Shown: piece after piece, positions 7,600-16,066 of the stretch
How the letters are laid out: every line of letters starts with the position of its first letter
Position numbering within the stretch: the stretch's first letter is position 1
DNA from: Candidatus Methylomirabilota bacterium
Lineage (GTDB): Bacteria; Methylomirabilota; Methylomirabilia; Rokubacteriales; CSP1-6
Reading direction: 5' to 3'
Assembly (NCBI GenBank): GCA_035315345.1
Contig: DATFYA010000215.1
Span: 1 to 64,000, forward strand
Length of the DNA stretch: 64,000 nt
The notes under the pieces: model-generated
The model's database searches: none
The model's input: the letters and a program-made list of their open reading frames with translations, nothing else
What the model was told of the DNA's origin: nothing
Program-made: the position numbers and the translations under genes

Positions 7600-9180
7600 A
7601 TCGAGGGTGAAGCCCGCGTAGTTGTTGGCGGCGATCTCGTCGCACTTCTGGCGGTAGACCCCGACCCCGCCGATGTAGGGCATGAACACGCGCGGCTTGC
7701 CCGGGATGTTCGCGCCCATGTACCACGAGGGCGCCCGCGGGTAGAGCGTCATGTGGCCCACCTCGTTGACGTGCCGGACCCAGGCCTCCTGGGCCTCCGC
7801 GGTGGCCTCGATGGTGGCGAGGCCGCGCTCGCGCAGGTGGCTCACGCAGTCGGCGATCCAGTCCACGTGCTGCTCGATGGACACGATCATGTTGCTGAGC
7901 ACGGACGGGCTGCCGGGGCCGGTGATCGTGAAGAGGTTCGGGAAGCCTTCGACGGTCAGCCCCAGGTAGGTGCGCGGGCCGTCGGCCCACTCGGAGGCGA
8001 GGCGGCGTCCCCCGCGGCCGCGGATGTCGATGTTGAGCAGGGCCCCGGTCATCGCGTCGAAGCCGGTGGCGAAGACGAGATCGTCCACCGCGTACTCCAC
8101 GCCGCCGGTGCGCACGCCCTTGGGGGTGATCGCCTCGATCGGTCGCGCGCGCACGTCCACCAGGGTGACGTTGTCGCGGTTGAACGTCTCGTAGTAGTCG
8201 GTGTCCACGCACAGCCGCTTGGTGCCGAGCGGGTAGCTCGTCGGGCACAGCAGGTCGGAGACCGCGGGATCGCGCACGACGGCGCGGATCTTGGCCCGGA
8301 AGAAATCCGCGGCGGTGTCGTTGGCTTCCTGACTGGTGAGCAGGTCGGTGTAGGCGGCGGAGAAGCCGAGGCCGCCGCGGCTCCAGCGCTTCTCGTACTC
8401 CCGCTCGCGCTCCTCGGCGGGCACCGCCAGGGCCGAGTCGCCGCTGCGCTCGGTCACGAAGCCCACCCGCGACTCGCGCGCCTGACGCCGGAACTCGGCG
8501 TAGGCGGCCTTCACCCGGCGCTCGTAGTCGGGATCGAGCGGGGCGTTGTGGGCGGGCATGCTGTAGTTCGGGGTGCGCTGGAAGACGTAGACGTGAGCCG
8601 CCTGCCTGGCGATGAGCGGGATCGACTGGATGGCGGAGGAGCCGGTGCCGATGACCGCGACCCGCCGGCCGGTGAAGTCCACGCCCTCGTGCGGCCAGCG
8701 GCCGGTGTGGTACCGCGCGCCTTCGAAGCTCTCGAGTCCCTCGAAGTCGGGGACCTGCGCGTCGGAGAGACAGCCGGTGGCCATGATGCAGAACCGCGCG
8801 GTGACGCGGTCGCCGCGGTCGGTCTCGATGGCCCAGCGCGCGGCCGCCTCGTCGAACACCGCGGCGGTCACGCGGGTGCCGAACTGGATGTCGCGCCGCA
8901 GGTCGAAGCGGTCGGCCACGTGGTTGGCGTACCGGAGGATCTCCGGCTGGGCCGAGTAGCGCTCGGTCCACCGCCACTCCTGCTGCAATTCCTCCGAGAA
9001 GGAGTAGGAGTAGTCCATGCTCTCGACGTCGCAGCGCGCGCCCGGGTAGCGGTTCCAGTACCACGTTCCCCCCACGCCGTCGCCCGCCTCGTAGACCCGC
9101 ACCGACAAGCCCAGCCCGCGCAGCCGGTGGAGCATGTACATGCCCGCGAAACCGGCGCCCACCACCACGGCGTCGAGCAT
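7585..9180 (-). CDS. flavin-containing Baeyer-Villiger monooxygenase
   Basis: This protein of 531 residues is a class B flavoprotein monooxygenase using FAD and NADPH to insert oxygen next to a ketone. It has the FAD-binding GAGFAGMYM at residues 8-16, GVGGTWYWNRYPGARCDVES near 37, the Baeyer-Villiger fingerprint FEGARYHTGRWP (FxGxxxHxxxWP) near 150, and the NADPH-binding GTGSSAIQ near 178. The length matches cyclohexanone/phenylacetone monooxygenases. The stop and the last residues GVRS are donated by the inverted repeat. Its ATG overlaps the stop of the LarA-like gene by one base, so the two are coupled. The natural ketone is unknown. Confidence 0.95.
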   Translation of the reverse strand: MLDAVVVGAGFAGMYMLHRLRGLGLSVRVYEAGDGVGGTWYWNRYPGARCDVESMDYSYSFSEELQQEWRWTERYSAQPEILRYANHVADRFDLRRDIQFGTRVTAAVFDEAAARWAIETDRGDRVTARFCIMATGCLSDAQVPDFEGLESFEGARYHTGRWPHEGVDFTGRRVAVIGTGSSAIQSIPLIARQAAHVYVFQRTPNYSMPAHNAPLDPDYERRVKAAYAEFRRQARESRVGFVTERSGDSALAVPAEEREREYEKRWSRGGLGFSAAYTDLLTSQEANDTAADFFRAKIRAVVRDPAVSDLLCPTSYPLGTKRLCVDTDYYETFNRDNVTLVDVRARPIEAITPKGVRTGGVEYAVDDLVFATGFDAMTGALLNIDIRGRGGRRLASEWADGPRTYLGLTVEGFPNLFTITGPGSPSVLSNMIVSIEQHVDWIADCVSHLRERGLATIEATAEAQEAWVRHVNEVGHMTLYPRAPSWYMGANIPGKPRVFMPYIGGVGVYRQKCDEIAANNYAGFTLDGVRS

Positions 9181-10466
9181 CAGGCCTCCTCGTGGACCGG
9201 CACGACGTACGGTCCCTCGGGGACGAACGCCACGTGGGGATCAGAATGGCGCGCCATGCTCTCGGCCACCGCGCCCGCCAGATCGGTCACGCGCTCGACG
9301 CCGGTCAGCCCCGCGGTGATCGCGTCGAGCCCGTCGGTGTAGAGCCGCACGCGGCCGACCCGCATGGGCCGAAGCTGCATCTGGGTCTGCCACTCGTCGA
9401 TGTCGGCGTGAGACTTGTGCTCGATGCTGGCCGCGAAGCCGTCGGGCCCGAGGTCGACCAGGCGCCGCTGCGCCTCCACATAGTGCTTGGAGCCCATGCC
9501 CTCCGAGCAGGCGGACGCCACGATCAGGTCCCCGCCGGGCTCCAGGATGTCGAGCGGGCCCACCATGCCCTTGACGGTCTGGTAGTACGTCTTGTCGAGC
9601 GGATAGCCGGCCGCGCTGGTGACCACGGTGTGGAAGCGCCGGGGCACCGCCACCTGCGCGTAGCGCCGCGCGAAGGCCACCGCCTCGAGGTGGCTCGCCA
9701 CGATCTCGCCGAAGTTGACGAAGGCGAGCCGTCGCCGATCGTCGATCACGGTGTTCAGCGCCAGCGCGCCGCCCAGCATGCCGACGATCGCCAGCTGCTC
9801 CTCGTGGAGCGGGTTGCCGTCGAGGACGCAGTTGGCCGCGCGCGGATGCGCCATGAACGCCGAGTTGTGGAACGTGGTGATCGTCTCGGCGTGCGCGACC
9901 CCCGGAGCGATGACCTTGCGCCCGCCCGACCAGCCGGCCATGAAGTGCGGCTCCACCAGCCCGGTCGCGATCTTGAGATCGGCGGCAATCAGGCGGCGGT
10001 CGAGGCGCACCACCGTGCCGCGCCCCGGCGTGCGGCCGAGCAGGACGTGATCGCGGTCCACCGTGGCGTCGTGGTTGGCCACCGACACCGTCTCGAGCAC
10101 CCACGGGTCGCCCACCAGCTCGGCCAGCTCCGCCCCCTCATTGGCGCGATGCAGGCCGGTGGCGACCAGCACGGTGATCCCGGCGCGCGGGACGCCCGCG
10201 CTCAGCAGTCCGCGGACGAGCGGGCCCAGGAAGAGGCCGTTCGGCACCGGGCGCGTGATGTCGCAGATCAGGATGCACGCCGACCGCCGGCCGCGGGCCA
10301 GCGCGGGGAGCGCGGGCACCCCGACCGGCTCGGCGAGGGCCCGCGCGACCGCAGCCCCCGGGTCCGCCAGCACCGGCATCGCGTGCTTGGCGACCACGGT
10401 CGGCACGCACCCGGGCGGCGGAGCGAGGGACACCGTGCCGCGGCCGTAGAGGAGATCGATGGTCAT
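9180..10466 (-). CDS. LarA-like nickel-dependent 2-hydroxyacid racemase homologue (DUF2088)
   Basis: This 428-residue protein belongs to the LarA superfamily, whose members use a nickel-pincer nucleotide to racemise or epimerise 2-hydroxy acids. Residues equivalent to the LarA active site are visible: DITRPVPN near 78, ATGLHRA near 112, EPHFMAGWSGGRK near 178-190 (the His and the pincer-bearing Lys) and TTFHN near 205. The ATG at 10466 has GGGGGAG just upstream. The larB/larC/larE genes for cofactor synthesis are not in the window. Coupling to a Baeyer-Villiger monooxygenase suggests a hydroxy acid formed from ester cleavage, which is inference. Confidence 0.85.
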   Translation of the reverse strand: MTIDLLYGRGTVSLAPPPGCVPTVVAKHAMPVLADPGAAVARALAEPVGVPALPALARGRRSACILICDITRPVPNGLFLGPLVRGLLSAGVPRAGITVLVATGLHRANEGAELAELVGDPWVLETVSVANHDATVDRDHVLLGRTPGRGTVVRLDRRLIAADLKIATGLVEPHFMAGWSGGRKVIAPGVAHAETITTFHNSAFMAHPRAANCVLDGNPLHEEQLAIVGMLGGALALNTVIDDRRRLAFVNFGEIVASHLEAVAFARRYAQVAVPRRFHTVVTSAAGYPLDKTYYQTVKGMVGPLDILEPGGDLIVASACSEGMGSKHYVEAQRRLVDLGPDGFAASIEHKSHADIDEWQTQMQLRPMRVGRVRLYTDGLDAITAGLTGVERVTDLAGAVAESMARHSDPHVAFVPEGPYVVPVHEEA

Positions 10467-10481
10467 GGCGTCTCCCCCGGA

Positions 10482-10496
10482 ATCATATGCCATGAT
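10482..10496. promoter_or_regulatory. overlapping divergent -10 boxes
   Basis: Only 37 bases separate the divergent genes at 10466 (minus) and 10504 (plus). On the minus strand TATGAT (10482-10487) lies 15 bases before the LarA-like ATG, which has its own Shine-Dalgarno sequence. On the plus strand CATGAT (10491-10496) lies 7 bases before the ATG at 10504, which has none. The two promoters must face away from each other within the same short segment. Confidence 0.4.
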
Positions 10497-10503
10497 CGCG
10501 AGG

Positions 10504-11073
10504 ATGGCGACGCGCGACGTGCTGTGGGCGGCGTGGGACGGGCGGGGCTTCGAGCATCTCCGCCTGGAGATCGAGGCCGACCGCGTGCGGGCGGACAGCC
10601 TGATCGTCGCGGTGGACGCGGGCGGCCGGCCGTACCGCGCGCGCTATCGCCTCGAATGCGACGCGGGCTGGACGACGCGGCGGGTGCTCATCGAGCGGCT
10701 CGAGGAGCCGGTGGCCACGCTCGACCTCCGCGTGGACGGCCGCGGCCGCTGGAGCGACGCGACGACCGGCGTGGCGCTGCCGCTGGACGGCTGCGTGGAC
10801 GTCGACATCTTCCCGTCGCCGTTCACCAACACGCTGCCGGTGCGACGCCTGCCCGAGCTGACGGTGGGCCGCCCGGTCGCGCTCCGCATGGCCTGGGTGC
10901 TCCTGCCGGAGCTCCGCGTGCGCGTGGCCCCACAGGAATACACGCTGCTCGAGCGGCGCGCCGCCGGGTCACGCTGGCGCTTCCGCTCGCTCGACTCCGG
11001 CTTCATCGCCGAGCTCGACATGGACGCCGACGGCGTGGTGCGCGACTATCCGGATCTCTCGCGACGAGTCTAG
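10504..11073 (+). CDS. putative glycolipid-binding family protein
   Basis: This protein of 189 residues matches what I recall of the putative glycolipid-binding family (PF06475): it opens VLWAAWDGRGFEHLRLE, has SLIVAVDAGGRPYRARYRLECD near residue 40, DIFPSPFTNTLPVRRL near 100 and a late LDSGFIAELDMDADGVVRDYP segment. Members form a closed beta-barrel, and their ligand is not well established. No signal peptide is seen, so it is probably cytoplasmic. Start codons upstream are possible (10459, 10492), but the family normally begins a few residues before the VLW segment. It is divergent from the LarA-like gene. Confidence 0.75.
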   Translation: MATRDVLWAAWDGRGFEHLRLEIEADRVRADSLIVAVDAGGRPYRARYRLECDAGWTTRRVLIERLEEPVATLDLRVDGRGRWSDATTGVALPLDGCVDVDIFPSPFTNTLPVRRLPELTVGRPVALRMAWVLLPELRVRVAPQEYTLLERRAAGSRWRFRSLDSGFIAELDMDADGVVRDYPDLSRRV

Positions 11074-11147
11074 GCTCTGCGCAATGTTTGCATCGTCGGT
11101 CGAGTGGCGCCGCGACGCGTTGTCACCTCAGAAATCGGCTTTATTGA

Positions 11148-11175
11148 TTGCACACGCGAACGCGAACGGTATACT
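11148..11175 (+). promoter_or_regulatory. sigma70-type promoter for the PEP-CTERM gene
   Basis: TTGCAC (11148-11153) and TATACT (11170-11175) are 16 bases apart in a locally AT-richer stretch. The leader to the ATG at 11234 would be about 50-55 bases. Confidence 0.55.
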
Positions 11176-11233
11176 CATGCGACCTGCTGCGATTCAAATG
11201 GGTCGCCCGACGGCCCGACCGAGGTACGAAGCG

Positions 11234-11827
11234 ATGAGACTACTCCTTGTGCTCCTCCTGGTTCTGGTTCCCTTCAGTCAAGCCTCCGCGGCCTCGTTCG
11301 GCGTGACGGCCAATCCGCTATGGACGAATACGGGAATGTCCGTGCTGGCAACGGACACCCTGCACTTCGATAGCGCAACCGCGTCTTGGACTTATCAGCC
11401 ATTTGATGGCACTTTCGGGCATGATCCGTTCGGACCCGAGGGCGTTCCCGTGGTAAGCAGCGATTTCATAAACGATGAGTGGATCCAGAACGGGCTGCAT
11501 GGCCAGTTGATCGCATTCATCGGGAGCGCGGCGCTCGACTTGAACGCGTCCCCTAGAGCGATAGCTCAGAACGCCTCGGGGCTCTTCGCGATCGGAGCCG
11601 GGCCGCAGACTGTGACCGGCCTAGCAGGTAACCTCTGGCTCGGGTTCAACGATGGCTACATCACCGGCATCAGCAACAACGAGGGGACCGGATCCGTCAA
11701 CGTGAGCCGCAGTTCAGATCTCGCCCCCGTCCCGGAGCCGGCCACGCTCCTCCTGTTCGGCACCACCGCAGGTGGACTGGCGCTCGCGCGGTGGCGGCGG
11801 AGCCGGCAACAGCGCCAGCAGCCGTAG
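11234..11827 (+). CDS. PEP-CTERM sorting domain-containing exported protein
   Basis: This 197-residue protein has a signal peptide, MRLLLVLLLVLVPFSQASA, and a C-terminal sorting signal: PVPEPATLLLFGT, a short hydrophobic helix, then ARWRRSRQQRQQ. This tripartite tail is processed by exosortase (EpsH/XrtA type) in Gram-negatives that make exopolysaccharide. The 165-residue body is rich in Asn, Ser, Thr and aromatics and has no domain I recognise. The open frame extends about 50 codons upstream, but the signal peptide and GAGG before the ATG at 11234 decide the start. Base composition is visibly less GC-rich than its neighbours. Confidence 0.9.
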   Translation: MRLLLVLLLVLVPFSQASAASFGVTANPLWTNTGMSVLATDTLHFDSATASWTYQPFDGTFGHDPFGPEGVPVVSSDFINDEWIQNGLHGQLIAFIGSAALDLNASPRAIAQNASGLFAIGAGPQTVTGLAGNLWLGFNDGYITGISNNEGTGSVNVSRSSDLAPVPEPATLLLFGTTAGGLALARWRRSRQQRQQP

Positions 11828-11847
11828 GTCGAGTAGTCACGCGGCTC

Positions 11848-11880
11848 CGAAGCGGCGGCCGAGAATAGGCCGCCGCTTCG
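11848..11880. terminator. perfect 13-bp hairpin between convergent genes
   Basis: CGAAGCGGCGGCC (11848-11860) pairs with GGCCGCCGCTTCG (11868-11880) across a 7-base AT-rich loop. It sits 20 bases after the PEP-CTERM stop and 12 bases before the stop of the convergent SRPBCC gene. No T-tract follows, so it may be a two-way terminator or only a barrier. Confidence 0.65.
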
Positions 11881-11892
11881 CATTCCCACCAT

Positions 11893-12300
11893 TCACGTCG
11901 ACAGCCCGCCGGCCTCGAGCGTCTTCTTCATCACGTGGGTGGCCTGCTCGGCCAAGGCCGCCACGGTCGGCGCCAGCGCGTGCGGTAGCAGGTCGATGAT
12001 CCACACGAGGTGGCAGCGGCCGTCGCCGTCGGGGAACACCTGCATCGACGCGTTGTAGTGGCTGGACATGCCTCCGACCGCCGCGTAGACCAGGCGACGG
12101 GCGGTGTCGTCGATGTCCACGATCGGCTCGCGCACCACCATGCCGTTGGCGAACGTCACGATGCGCGCGTCGCCGTCCATCCGCGCTTCGAGCAGGAAGC
12201 CGGGGCCGAGCCGCTCGTGCACCGCGCCCACGTCACGTACCGCGTCCCAGACGTGCTCCGCCGAGGCGTCGAGCCGCAGCTCTTTTCGGATGGAAGCCAT
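11893..12300 (-). CDS. SRPBCC-family protein (polyketide cyclase/dehydrase-like)
   Basis: This 135-residue protein has the START/Bet v 1-like fold pattern: ASIRKELRLDASAEHVWDAV at the N-terminus, a GPGFLLEARMDGDARIVTF strand pair, and a C-terminal helix (APTVAALAEQATHVMKKTLE). Such proteins bind hydrophobic ligands in a deep cavity; reactions differ widely. The ATG at 12300 is preceded by GGAGGGGGA. It has its own spacing (78 bases) from the Ldh-family gene and may be transcribed with it. No ligand can be inferred. Confidence 0.85.
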   Translation of the reverse strand: MASIRKELRLDASAEHVWDAVRDVGAVHERLGPGFLLEARMDGDARIVTFANGMVVREPIVDIDDTARRLVYAAVGGMSSHYNASMQVFPDGDGRCHLVWIIDLLPHALAPTVAALAEQATHVMKKTLEAGGLST

Positions 12301-12378
12301 GAGCGTCCCCCTCCTGGGAGGACGCCCCATGAGACCCCGACCGGCGCGCGCCGTGAAACAGGGTGGTGTCCAGAACGC

Positions 12379-13467
12379 TCAGGCGGCGGCGAGCGGCGGC
12401 AGGCCCATGTCCCGGGTGCACTCGCCGAACCAGTCGAGCACCTCGCGGTGCAGCGGGATGCCGTGGGCGCGCCGGTGCTGGACCTCCTCGGCCTCCAGCA
12501 GGCCCGGGTAGAAGACGCGCTCCTGACCCGGGGCGGGCGCCGACGTCCGCAGCGTCCGCAGCATCTCGTCCATCGTGTCCTTGAATCGCTCGAGGTCGGT
12601 GAACGACTCGATGTGGTAGGCCGCGAACTGGTTCTTCGAGCCATTGCCCGGCGCCAGCATCGTCGGTAGCGTGCCCGCGAGCAAGGTCGAGAGCACCTCG
12701 GCCATGAGGGCGAAGCCGTAACCCTTGTGCGAGCCCTGCTCGCGCGTGCCGCCGAGCGGGGCCTGGTAGACGTCCTCCCGGTTGAAGATGGGCTTCTCCT
12801 CCATGATCGGGCTGCCGTCCCGGTCCGTCACCCAGCCCGGCAGGAGCGGGGAGCCCACCCGCATGGCCAGGCGGATCTTGTTGCCCGCGATCGCGGAGGT
12901 GGCCGCGTCGAAGAGCAGCGGGGCCTCGCGCCGCGCGGGAGCGGCCAGCGCGATCGGGTTGGTGCCGAGCAGGGGCTTCGAGCCGAACGTCGGCACCACG
13001 TGCAGGCCGGCCGCGGTGAAGCAGACGCCCACCATGTCCGCCATCGCAGCCTGCATCGCGAAGTGGCCGATGGCGCCGAAGTGCCCCGCGTTGTGCACGG
13101 TGACCACGCCCACCCCGACCTGTCGCGCCTTGTCCATGGCCAGGCGCATCGCCTTCGGCCCCACGATGATGCCGAGCCGCTGGCCCGCGTCGATCACCGC
13201 GGTGCCGGGGGACTCGCGCTCGATGGCCCAGCCCGGCCGCGGATCGAGCTTGCCGGCCCGATACTCGCGCACGTAGGTGCGCAGCATGTTCGACACGCCG
13301 TGCGTCTCGACTCCGCGCAGGTCGGTCATGGTGAGCACGTCCGCCGCGTCGGCCGCGTCCTCCCGGGTGACGCCCAGCTTCTCGAAGATCTGGGTGACGG
13401 TCAGTCGCAGCGCGTCTTCGGTGACGAGCACCTGGTCCTTCGGCGGCACCTTGAAGAGATCGAGCAT
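12379..13467 (-). CDS. Ldh-family oxidoreductase (malate/L-lactate/sulfolactate dehydrogenase type)
   Basis: This protein of 362 residues belongs to the PF02615 family of NAD(P)-dependent 2-hydroxyacid dehydrogenases, which do not use a Rossmann fold. The signature DLRGVETHGVSNMLRTYV with the catalytic His is near residue 50. VTVHNAGHFGAIGHFAMQAA (near 125), GTNPIALAAP (near 168), and HKGYGFALMAEVLSTLLAG (near 255) are also typical. GGGAGGG precedes the ATG at 13467. It lies 2 bases after the MFS gene ends, so the two are co-transcribed and a 2-hydroxy acid may be what the carrier imports. A paralogue is at 49951-51030. Confidence 0.92.
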   Translation of the reverse strand: MLDLFKVPPKDQVLVTEDALRLTVTQIFEKLGVTREDAADAADVLTMTDLRGVETHGVSNMLRTYVREYRAGKLDPRPGWAIERESPGTAVIDAGQRLGIIVGPKAMRLAMDKARQVGVGVVTVHNAGHFGAIGHFAMQAAMADMVGVCFTAAGLHVVPTFGSKPLLGTNPIALAAPARREAPLLFDAATSAIAGNKIRLAMRVGSPLLPGWVTDRDGSPIMEEKPIFNREDVYQAPLGGTREQGSHKGYGFALMAEVLSTLLAGTLPTMLAPGNGSKNQFAAYHIESFTDLERFKDTMDEMLRTLRTSAPAPGQERVFYPGLLEAEEVQHRRAHGIPLHREVLDWFGECTRDMGLPPLAAA

Positions 13468-13469
13468 GG

Positions 13470-14717
13470 TCAGCCCTCCCGGGGCTGCATCGTAGCCGAT
13501 CGCGCGGGCCGGCGCAGCCGCCAGAACGCCACGCAGCCCACCGCGTACGAGAGGATCGAGAGGTGGAAGGCGAGGTGGTAGCTGCCCGAGAGATCGAAGA
13601 TGAGCCCGCTCGCCCACGCGCCGCCCGCCGCCCCGAGGCCGGTGCCGATCGAGATCACGCCCAGGATCGCGCCCAGGTGCGGGCCCTGGAACAGATCGGC
13701 GGTCTTGGCGGTGATCTGCGGCCCGCGCGCGCCCCAGGTGAGGCCGAAGAAGCAGGCGTGCAGCCACAGGAGCGCGTGCTGCTCGGCGCTCGTGATGAAC
13801 AGCGCGCACACCACGCCGACGATGGAGACCAGGTAGGCGAGGATGGCCGACACCTCGCGTCCGATGTAGTCGGAGATCGTCCCGGTGCCGATGGTGCCGA
13901 CCACCGCGAGCAGGCTGCCGGTGCCCAGCACGCTCGCCGCGTAGAGGGGATCGAAGCCCACGTCCACCGCGAAGGCGAGCTGGTGCAGCGAGACGAGAAA
14001 GCTGCCGAGTCCGGTGAGCAGGTACACCGCGAAGAGGAGCCAGAAGTGCGGCGTGCGCATCGCCTCGCCCACCGTCCAGGGGCTTCCGGCCGCGACGGCG
14101 GGGCGCGGCGAGGCGTCGCCGCCCGCCGCCGCGTCGGGCTCGCGGGTCGGAAACGCGCGCACGATCGGCACCACCGCCACCGCCATCACCGCGGCGAGGG
14201 CCAGGTAGGAGCGTCGCCAGCCGATCGAGGAGATCAGCAGCTGGGTGATCGGCGCGGAGACCGCGCGGCCGAAGCCATTGGCGGACTGCACGATGGAGAT
14301 GGCGAGGCCCCGCCGGGCCACGAACCAGCGCGAGAGGATCGGCACCGAGACCACGAGGCCAAGGCAGTTCGAGCCGAGCGTCATCACGATGCCGTAGAGC
14401 GCGATCACCTGCCAGAGCGCGGAGGCGCCCGCGTTCGCCACGAGCCCGACCGCCAGGAGGACGGCGCCCACCGCCACCAGGACGCGCGTGCCGAGCCGGT
14501 CGACGAGGGCCCCGATGAGCGGGGAGCTGAGCCCGATCACGAGCTGCGACACCGAGTAGGCCACCGAGGTCTCGCCGCGCCCCCAGCCGAACTCGCCCAG
14601 GTACGCGATCAGGAACACCGCGTAGGAGTGCATGAGCCCCTGCGCGATCGCATAGCCGAAGAAGGCGCCCGCGACCACGATCCAGCCGTAGAAGAGCCCG
14701 CGTCGCACGGGGGCCAA
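13470..14717 (-). CDS. MFS transporter, oxalate/formate antiporter-like
   Basis: This 415-residue protein has about 12 membrane helices and opens RRGLFYGWIVVAGAFFGYA, as in OFA-type monocarboxylate carriers. GALVDRLGTRVLVAVGA near residue 70 is the loop 2-3 motif, and SDYIGREVSAILAYL near 285 the equivalent loop of the second half. The longest reading starts at a TTG at 14717; a GTG at 14708 (MRRGLFYGW) is an alternative, and neither has a clear ribosome-binding site. It is co-transcribed with the 2-hydroxyacid dehydrogenase, which suggests a hydroxy- or dicarboxylic acid substrate. Confidence 0.92.
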   Translation of the reverse strand: MAPVRRGLFYGWIVVAGAFFGYAIAQGLMHSYAVFLIAYLGEFGWGRGETSVAYSVSQLVIGLSSPLIGALVDRLGTRVLVAVGAVLLAVGLVANAGASALWQVIALYGIVMTLGSNCLGLVVSVPILSRWFVARRGLAISIVQSANGFGRAVSAPITQLLISSIGWRRSYLALAAVMAVAVVPIVRAFPTREPDAAAGGDASPRPAVAAGSPWTVGEAMRTPHFWLLFAVYLLTGLGSFLVSLHQLAFAVDVGFDPLYAASVLGTGSLLAVVGTIGTGTISDYIGREVSAILAYLVSIVGVVCALFITSAEQHALLWLHACFFGLTWGARGPQITAKTADLFQGPHLGAILGVISIGTGLGAAGGAWASGLIFDLSGSYHLAFHLSILSYAVGCVAFWRLRRPARSATMQPREG

Positions 14718-14745
14718 TTTCTCACAGAGCCTCGCGCGGCGGGCG

Positions 14746-14754
14746 TGCTAGATT
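14746..14754 (+). promoter_or_regulatory. extended -10 promoter element for the CoA-transferase gene
   Basis: TGC-TAGATT ends 21 bases before the ATG at 14776, with GGGAGGAG between them as ribosome-binding site. There is no good -35 box, in line with an extended -10 promoter. Confidence 0.45.
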
Positions 14755-14775
14755 CCCGGCCGGGAGGAGAGACGC

Positions 14776-15963
14776 ATGGCCCCCAATGCCGCCCTGCCGC
14801 TCGCGCGCTACACGGTGCTCGACCTCACCCGGGCCCGCGCCGGTCCCACCTGCGTGCGGCAGCTGGTCGACTGGGGCGCGCGGGCCATCAAGATCGAGAT
14901 GCCGGGGGGCCGCTCGGGCGACGGCATGGGCGGCAACCGTCACGGCTTCGACTTCCAGAACCTCCACCGCGGCAAGCAGGGCATGACGCTCAACCTGCGC
15001 GATCCCGAGGGCGTGGCGATCTTCAAGCGTCTCGCGGGCGGCGCCGACGTGGTGGTGGAGAACTATCGCCCCGACGTGAAGCGCCGGCTCGGGATCGACT
15101 ACGAGAGTTTGCGCGCGATCAACCCGCGGCTCATCTACGGCAGCATCTCCGGCTTCGGGCAGAGCGGGCCCTATCGCGACCGGCCCGGCGTGGATCAGAT
15201 CGCCCAGGGCATGGGCGGCCTCATGTCCATCACCGGCCTGCCCGGCCAGGGGCCGGTGCGGGTCGGTATTCCCATCGCCGATCTGTGCTCGGGCATCTTG
15301 CTGGCCCAGGGCATCCTGGTCGCGCTGATCGAGCGCGAGAGCACCGGGCGCGGCCAGTGGGTGCACACCTCGCTGCTGGAGGCGATGCTGTCGATGCTCG
15401 ACTTCCAGGCCTCGCGCTGGCTCATGAGCGGCGAGGTGCCGGCGCAGGCCGGCAACAACCATCCCACCGGCATTCCCACCGGCGTGTTCGAGACCCGGGA
15501 CGGCCACATCAACATCGCGGCCGCGGGCGACGAGCTGTACGAGCGGCTCTGCCGCGCGATCGAGCGCCCGGACCTGCGCACCGACCCTCGCTTCGCCACC
15601 GCGAAGGCCCGTTCCGCCAACCGCGACGTGCTGATGGAGACGCTGATGCCGGTGACCCGGCAGAAGGACAGCGCGACGTGGATCCGGCTGCTCAACGAGG
15701 CCGGGGTGCCGTGCGGGCCGATCTACCGCGTCGACGAGGCCTTCGCGGATCCGCAGGTCAAGCATCTCGAGATGGCGCAGCCGGTGCACTCGCCGGCGCT
15801 CGGCGATCTCACCATCCTCGGCCACCCGGTCTCGCACGGCGAGCGCCGCCTGCCGATCCGCGGACCCGCGCCCGAGCTGGGACAGGACAACGAGGAGATC
15901 CTGACCGGGCTCGGCTACACCAAGGACGAGATCGCCGACTTCACGCACCGGGGCGTCATCTAG
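14776..15963 (+). CDS. CaiB/BaiF-family (family III) CoA transferase
   Basis: This protein of 395 residues transfers CoA between carboxylic acids, as in formyl-CoA:oxalate CoA transferase and its many relatives. Family segments are YTVLDLTRARAGPTCVRQL at the N-terminus, IKIEMPGGRSGD near 40, VVVENYRPDVKRRLGIDYE near 90, and GFGQSGPYRDRPGVDQIAQG near 130, which carries the catalytic Asp. ERESTGRGQWVHTSLLEAML near 190 is also typical. GGAGGAGAG precedes the ATG. It is a single transcription unit facing a methyltransferase. The acid it activates is unknown. Confidence 0.94.
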   Translation: MAPNAALPLARYTVLDLTRARAGPTCVRQLVDWGARAIKIEMPGGRSGDGMGGNRHGFDFQNLHRGKQGMTLNLRDPEGVAIFKRLAGGADVVVENYRPDVKRRLGIDYESLRAINPRLIYGSISGFGQSGPYRDRPGVDQIAQGMGGLMSITGLPGQGPVRVGIPIADLCSGILLAQGILVALIERESTGRGQWVHTSLLEAMLSMLDFQASRWLMSGEVPAQAGNNHPTGIPTGVFETRDGHINIAAAGDELYERLCRAIERPDLRTDPRFATAKARSANRDVLMETLMPVTRQKDSATWIRLLNEAGVPCGPIYRVDEAFADPQVKHLEMAQPVHSPALGDLTILGHPVSHGERRLPIRGPAPELGQDNEEILTGLGYTKDEIADFTHRGVI

Positions 15964-16066
15964 ACCGCCCCGGGCCGATGCACGTCTACGCGAGTCGCCC
16001 GGTGCAGGTGGGCGGCCGTCGGTCGGCACGGTCGATCTGGTGGAGAAGGAGCCGATCGAGGGGGAG

